Positions 11,380-11,625 of a stretch of DNA of 11,625 nucleotides are shown here, one piece after another. The stretch's first letter is position 1. Each line of letters starts with the position of its first letter. The translations under genes and the position numbers were made by a program. This stretch comes from JBDKLC01 sp964500215 (lineage in GTDB: Bacteria; Patescibacteriota; Minisyncoccia; Phycocordibacterales; CAIZLB01), in contig CAZCNA010000020.1 of the NCBI GenBank assembly GCA_964500215.1, positions 1-11,625 of the forward strand, written 5' to 3'. The notes beneath the pieces were generated by a model. It ran no database searches. It was not told the origin of the DNA and saw nothing but the letters and a program-made list of their open reading frames with translations.

Positions 11380-11459
11380 TATGCTCCCCCAACTGGATGC
11401 ATTCAGAACTCTTAATTGGGTCAAAATTAAAGATATGCTGGATTTACTCGACAAGTCTT

Positions 11460-11625
11460 TTAATTTGAAGGAGTTACAGATTTTATAAACAAACTTGGAG
11501 GTGTCATTTTCTTATAGTAGATCCAAACTAATCCAATTCCAATTATTGAAATAAGCAAACCATTTATTGTTGCGAATCCAGCTTGAAATCCGACAATATA
11601 TTCCAAAGCAATTAATATTGAGTAA
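11460..11625 (-). CDS. C-terminus of a membrane protein (partial at the window edge)
   Basis: On the minus strand, starting from base 11624, one frame reads 54 residues to a TAA at 11460. Residues about 1-35 are hydrophobic, with two probable membrane helices (YSILIALEYIVGFQAG and NGLLISIIGIGLVWIYY) and a short charged tail ending KSVTPSN. The positively charged YYKKM after the second helix suggests a cytoplasmic C-terminus. The fragment is too short to name a family. The start lies beyond the window. It is the only good frame here and more AT-rich than its neighbours. Confidence 0.7.
   Translation of the reverse strand, partial: YSILIALEYIVGFQAGFATINGLLISIIGIGLVWIYYKKMTPPSLFIKSVTPSN

Noticed and set aside
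11188..11468. Open frames over the GC-rich block on both strands
   Set aside because: The minus frame (from 11454) crosses the bidirectional terminator and the structured block. The plus frames overlap one another and lack any ribosome site or promoter. None looks protein-like.

Overview
The window looks like a metagenome-assembled scaffold from an uncultivated bacterium, most plausibly a Patescibacteria (CPR/Parcubacteria-type) genome. The reasons are a run of exactly 100 N inside a gene, compact gene packing, many short genes of unknown function, genes read with the standard bacterial code, and a membrane-anchored 'DLNGDGRAD' protein of a type I associate with that group. The lineage is inferred from gene content and was not tested.

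Layout. Positions 1-2744 (minus strand) hold a D,D-/L,D-carboxypeptidase followed by mutS, which is broken by the N-run and cut by the window edge. Positions 2883-4171 (plus) hold a small KGG-repeat protein with its terminator, then a zinc-ribbon/PAS protein overlapping a GAF protein by 32 bases, closed by a second terminator. Positions 4293-4772 (plus) encode a TspO/MBR-type membrane protein. Positions 4819-5870 (minus) carry two short proteins separated by a terminator. Positions 6093-6759 (plus) hold a DUF1761-like membrane protein tightly followed by a rhodanese. Position 6791 onward has a transglutaminase-like protein (minus), divergent from a multi-TM glycosyltransferase (plus, 7526-8911). 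Positions 8983-11131 are an accessory stretch. It has three unrecognised or poorly recognised minus-strand genes with richer GC, and a plus-strand YdeI/OmdA-like gene between them. Two of the minus-strand genes have textbook Shine-Dalgarno sites. Positions 11159-11340 hold an unidentified GC-rich, strongly self-complementary segment followed by an intrinsic terminator. The last 165 bases are the C-terminus of a membrane protein (minus).

Regulation. Most ordinary genes lack a Shine-Dalgarno site. Instead they have an extended -10 element (TGn-TAnnnT) either 5-6 bases before the ATG, which implies leaderless mRNA, or about 35 bases before it. The anonymous minus-strand genes instead end in composite three-arm terminators, in which two tandem upstream arms can each pair with the same final arm. 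The candidate novelties are these terminators, the structured RNA/attenuator at 11159-11340 ahead of a divergent kinase-like gene with an apparent frameshift, and a 31-bp perfect DNA palindrome at 10340-10370. I see no phage, CRISPR, transposon or recognised defence system.
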